Positions 13,834-15,010 of a stretch of 15,010 nucleotides of DNA are shown here, in pieces (position 1 is the first letter of the stretch; every line of letters begins with the position of its first letter). Below the pieces are notes generated by a model that was given only the letters and a program-made list of their open reading frames with translations, was not told the origin of the DNA and did no database searches. Source of the stretch: Actinomycetota bacterium (GTDB lineage: Bacteria; Actinomycetota; Humimicrobiia; Humimicrobiales; Humimicrobiaceae); the NCBI GenBank assembly GCA_018897225.1, contig JAHILC010000126.1:1-15010 (forward strand), written 5' to 3'. Both the position numbers and the translations under genes were made by a program.

Positions 13834-14121
13834 ATGAGCATAATATCAAAAGAAGACGTTAAACATGTGGCAAAGCTTGCAGAGCTTGATTTCAGCGATA
13901 GCGAAGTTGAGAAAATCACCCCGCAGTTAGATAAAATTTTAGGCCATGTTGCAAATATCAGCAAGGTTGATACCGCAGCTATTTCACCCACATCCCATAC
14001 TCTGGAAATAAAAAATGTATTCAGGGAGGACACTGTCAGGGAATCGCTTTCAAAGGAAGACGATCACCTAAATGCGCCTGAAGAAATGGACGGGGGATTT
14101 AAAGTTCCAAAAATAGATTAG
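13834..14121 (+). CDS. gatC: Asp-tRNA(Asn)/Glu-tRNA(Gln) amidotransferase subunit C
   Basis: The 95-residue protein has the complete GatC pattern: ISKEDVKHVAKLAELDFSD at the N-terminus, ITPQLDKILGHVANISKVDT, PTSHTLEIKNVFREDTV, and a C-terminus ending in APEEMDGGFKVPKI. GatC is the small scaffold that links GatA and GatB in the GatCAB complex, which amidates mischarged Glu-tRNA(Gln) or Asp-tRNA(Asn). The ATG follows AAAGGA with an unusually short spacing. The 104-base gap upstream is A/T-rich, with only weak promoter-like matches. It precedes gatA by 95 bases, so the two housekeeping genes form the start of a gatCAB operon unrelated to the sugar genes. Confidence 0.95.
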   Translation: MSIISKEDVKHVAKLAELDFSDSEVEKITPQLDKILGHVANISKVDTAAISPTSHTLEIKNVFREDTVRESLSKEDDHLNAPEEMDGGFKVPKID

Positions 14122-14136
14122 TTAAACAACTAAATT

Positions 14137-14171
14137 GTTAAAAAACCAAAGCGTAAACTTTGCTTTTTAAC
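14137..14171 (+). other. Hairpin between gatC and gatA
   Basis: GTTAAAAA (14137-14144) pairs with TTTTTAAC (14164-14171). Inside it CAAAG (14147-14151) pairs with CTTTG (14158-14162) around a 6-base loop, with a small internal loop between the two helices. It begins 15 bases after the gatC stop. There is no following T run, so it may stabilise or modulate the mRNA rather than terminate it. Confidence 0.45.
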
Positions 14172-14216
14172 AGTATGCTTAATTTTTAAAAACAGTAAAA
14201 AAACAAGGCAGCCCAG

Positions 14217-15010
14217 TTGGTAACAGAAAATTTAAATTTCCTTCCGGCTCACAAGTTAAATAAAATGCTCAAAAGCAGAGAAGTATCCAGCCTGGATATC
14301 GCTGGCAGCGTAAATTCTGCAATTCAAAAGGTTCAGGGTAAACTAAATGCTTATATCAGGCTAGAAAAGGAAAAAATGCTTGAGCAGGCAAAACAAGTCG
14401 ACAGCTATATTGGCCGTGGGAGCGAAGTTAAAGACTTTACTGGAATTCCAATAGCAGTCAAAGATAACATATGCACCAAAGGTATCTCCACGACCTGTGC
14501 TTCAAAAATACTTGAAAACCACATTCCTATTTACGATGCTACAGTAGTTAAAAAATTAAAAGCACAGCACTTTGTTCTTACCGGAAAAGCTAATATGGAT
14601 GAGTTCGCCATGGGCTCTTCTAATGAAAATTCTTATTTTGGGAGCGTTAAAAATCCCTGGGATACAACTCGCGTTCCCGGAGGTTCAAGCGGCGGGCCTG
14701 CCGTAAGTGTAGCTGCAGGAACTGCAATTTGTGCTCTGGGCTCGGACACGGGAGGATCAATACGCCAGCCTGCCTCCCTTTGCGGAATAGTCGGGTTAAA
14801 GCCAACATATGGTCTTGTATCCCGATATGGCCTTGTGGCATTTGCTTCCTCTCTTGACCAGATTGGACCACTCACAAGAGATGTCGAAGATAGCGCAACA
14901 CTTCTGAATGCTATCTGCGGGTGGGATGAGAATGATTCCACCTCAATACACCAGGCTCATCCTGATTACACAAAGTTCCTTGTTGATGATATGAAAAATA
15001 TGAAAATAGG
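14217..15010 (+). CDS. gatA: Asp-tRNA(Asn)/Glu-tRNA(Gln) amidotransferase subunit A (partial)
   Basis: The frame is open to the window end and shows the first 264 residues of GatA, of roughly 480-490 usual. It is the glutaminase subunit, releasing ammonia from glutamine for GatB. The amidase Ser-cisSer-Lys triad is intact: Lys82 in IPIAVKDNI, Ser157 in VPGGSSGG, and the nucleophile Ser181 in [12 protein letters not shown]. Their spacing is the same as Lys79/Ser154/Ser178 of the Staphylococcus aureus enzyme. The segment [20 protein letters not shown] further supports the call. The only start giving a full N-terminus is TTG at 14217, with AAGG 8 bases before it; the next in-frame ATG is 16 codons inside. 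A Pro follows GGSSGG where most relatives have Ser or Ala. Confidence 0.95.
   Translation, partial: MVTENLNFLPAHKLNKMLKSREVSSLDIAGSVNSAIQKVQGKLNAYIRLEKEKMLEQAKQVDSYIGRGSEVKDFTGIPIAVKDNICTKGISTTCASKILENHIPIYDATVVKKLKAQHFVLTGKANMDEFAMGSSNENSYFGSVKNPWDTTRVPGGSSGGPAVSVAAGTAICALGSDTGGSIRQPASLCGIVGLKPTYGLVSRYGLVAFASSLDQIGPLTRDVEDSATLLNAICGWDENDSTSIHQAHPDYTKFLVDDMKNMKI

Noticed and set aside
14633..14941. Minus-strand frames of 102 and 74 codons opposite gatA
   Set aside because: They are shadows of a gatA segment with intact catalytic motifs.

Overview
The window is an AT-rich bacterial stretch from an anaerobe-like genome. Evidence for a bacterium: AGGAGG-type ribosome binding sites, TTGACA/TATAAT-type promoters, a lipobox lipoprotein and GatCA. 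Corrinoid-dependent methyl transfer suggests an acetogenic or fermentative lifestyle. No rRNA or other phylogenetic marker is present, so I do not name a phylum. TAG is used as an ordinary stop (MttB-like gene, rhaM, gatC, second isomerase), which argues against pyrrolysine decoding.

Layout: (1) 2-1829, the end of a B12-binding corrinoid protein gene followed by a full-length, non-pyrrolysine MttB-superfamily methyltransferase. (2) About 1860-2080, a regulatory region with a TTGACA-17-TATCTT promoter, AGAATGA repeats and two CG-centred imperfect palindromes. (3) 2081-6833, a CUT2/ribose-type sugar ABC transporter: lipoprotein binding protein, intergenic hairpin, two-domain ATPase and two different permeases. 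(4) 6900-10365, an isochorismatase-family hydrolase, a UroD/MtaA-like protein, a xylose-isomerase-like TIM barrel protein and an L-rhamnose mutarotase. (5) 10534-11081 on the minus strand, a DinJ/YafQ-type toxin-antitoxin pair whose promoter overlaps a divergent promoter. (6) 11299-12276, a second copy of the isomerase (about 69% identical by hand count). (7) 12383-12508 on the minus strand, what looks like the tail of a SOUL heme-binding protein gene. (8) 12566-13729, a YqhD/BdhA-type iron alcohol dehydrogenase. (9) 13834 to the end, gatC and the first two thirds of gatA, which are housekeeping genes.

How it may work together (inference): one binding protein, one ATPase, two permeases and a mutarotase resemble rhizobial rhaSTPQ-rhaU, so import and isomerisation of L-rhamnose or a related deoxysugar is the simplest reading. 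The Fe-ADH could dispose of the aldehyde such a pathway produces. No kinase or aldolase is in view. The unusual part is that this sugar set sits beside corrinoid methyltransferase components (corrinoid protein, MttB-like, UroD/MtaA-like). This raises the possibility that the imported compound is methylated, or simply that two C1 and sugar modules are adjacent.
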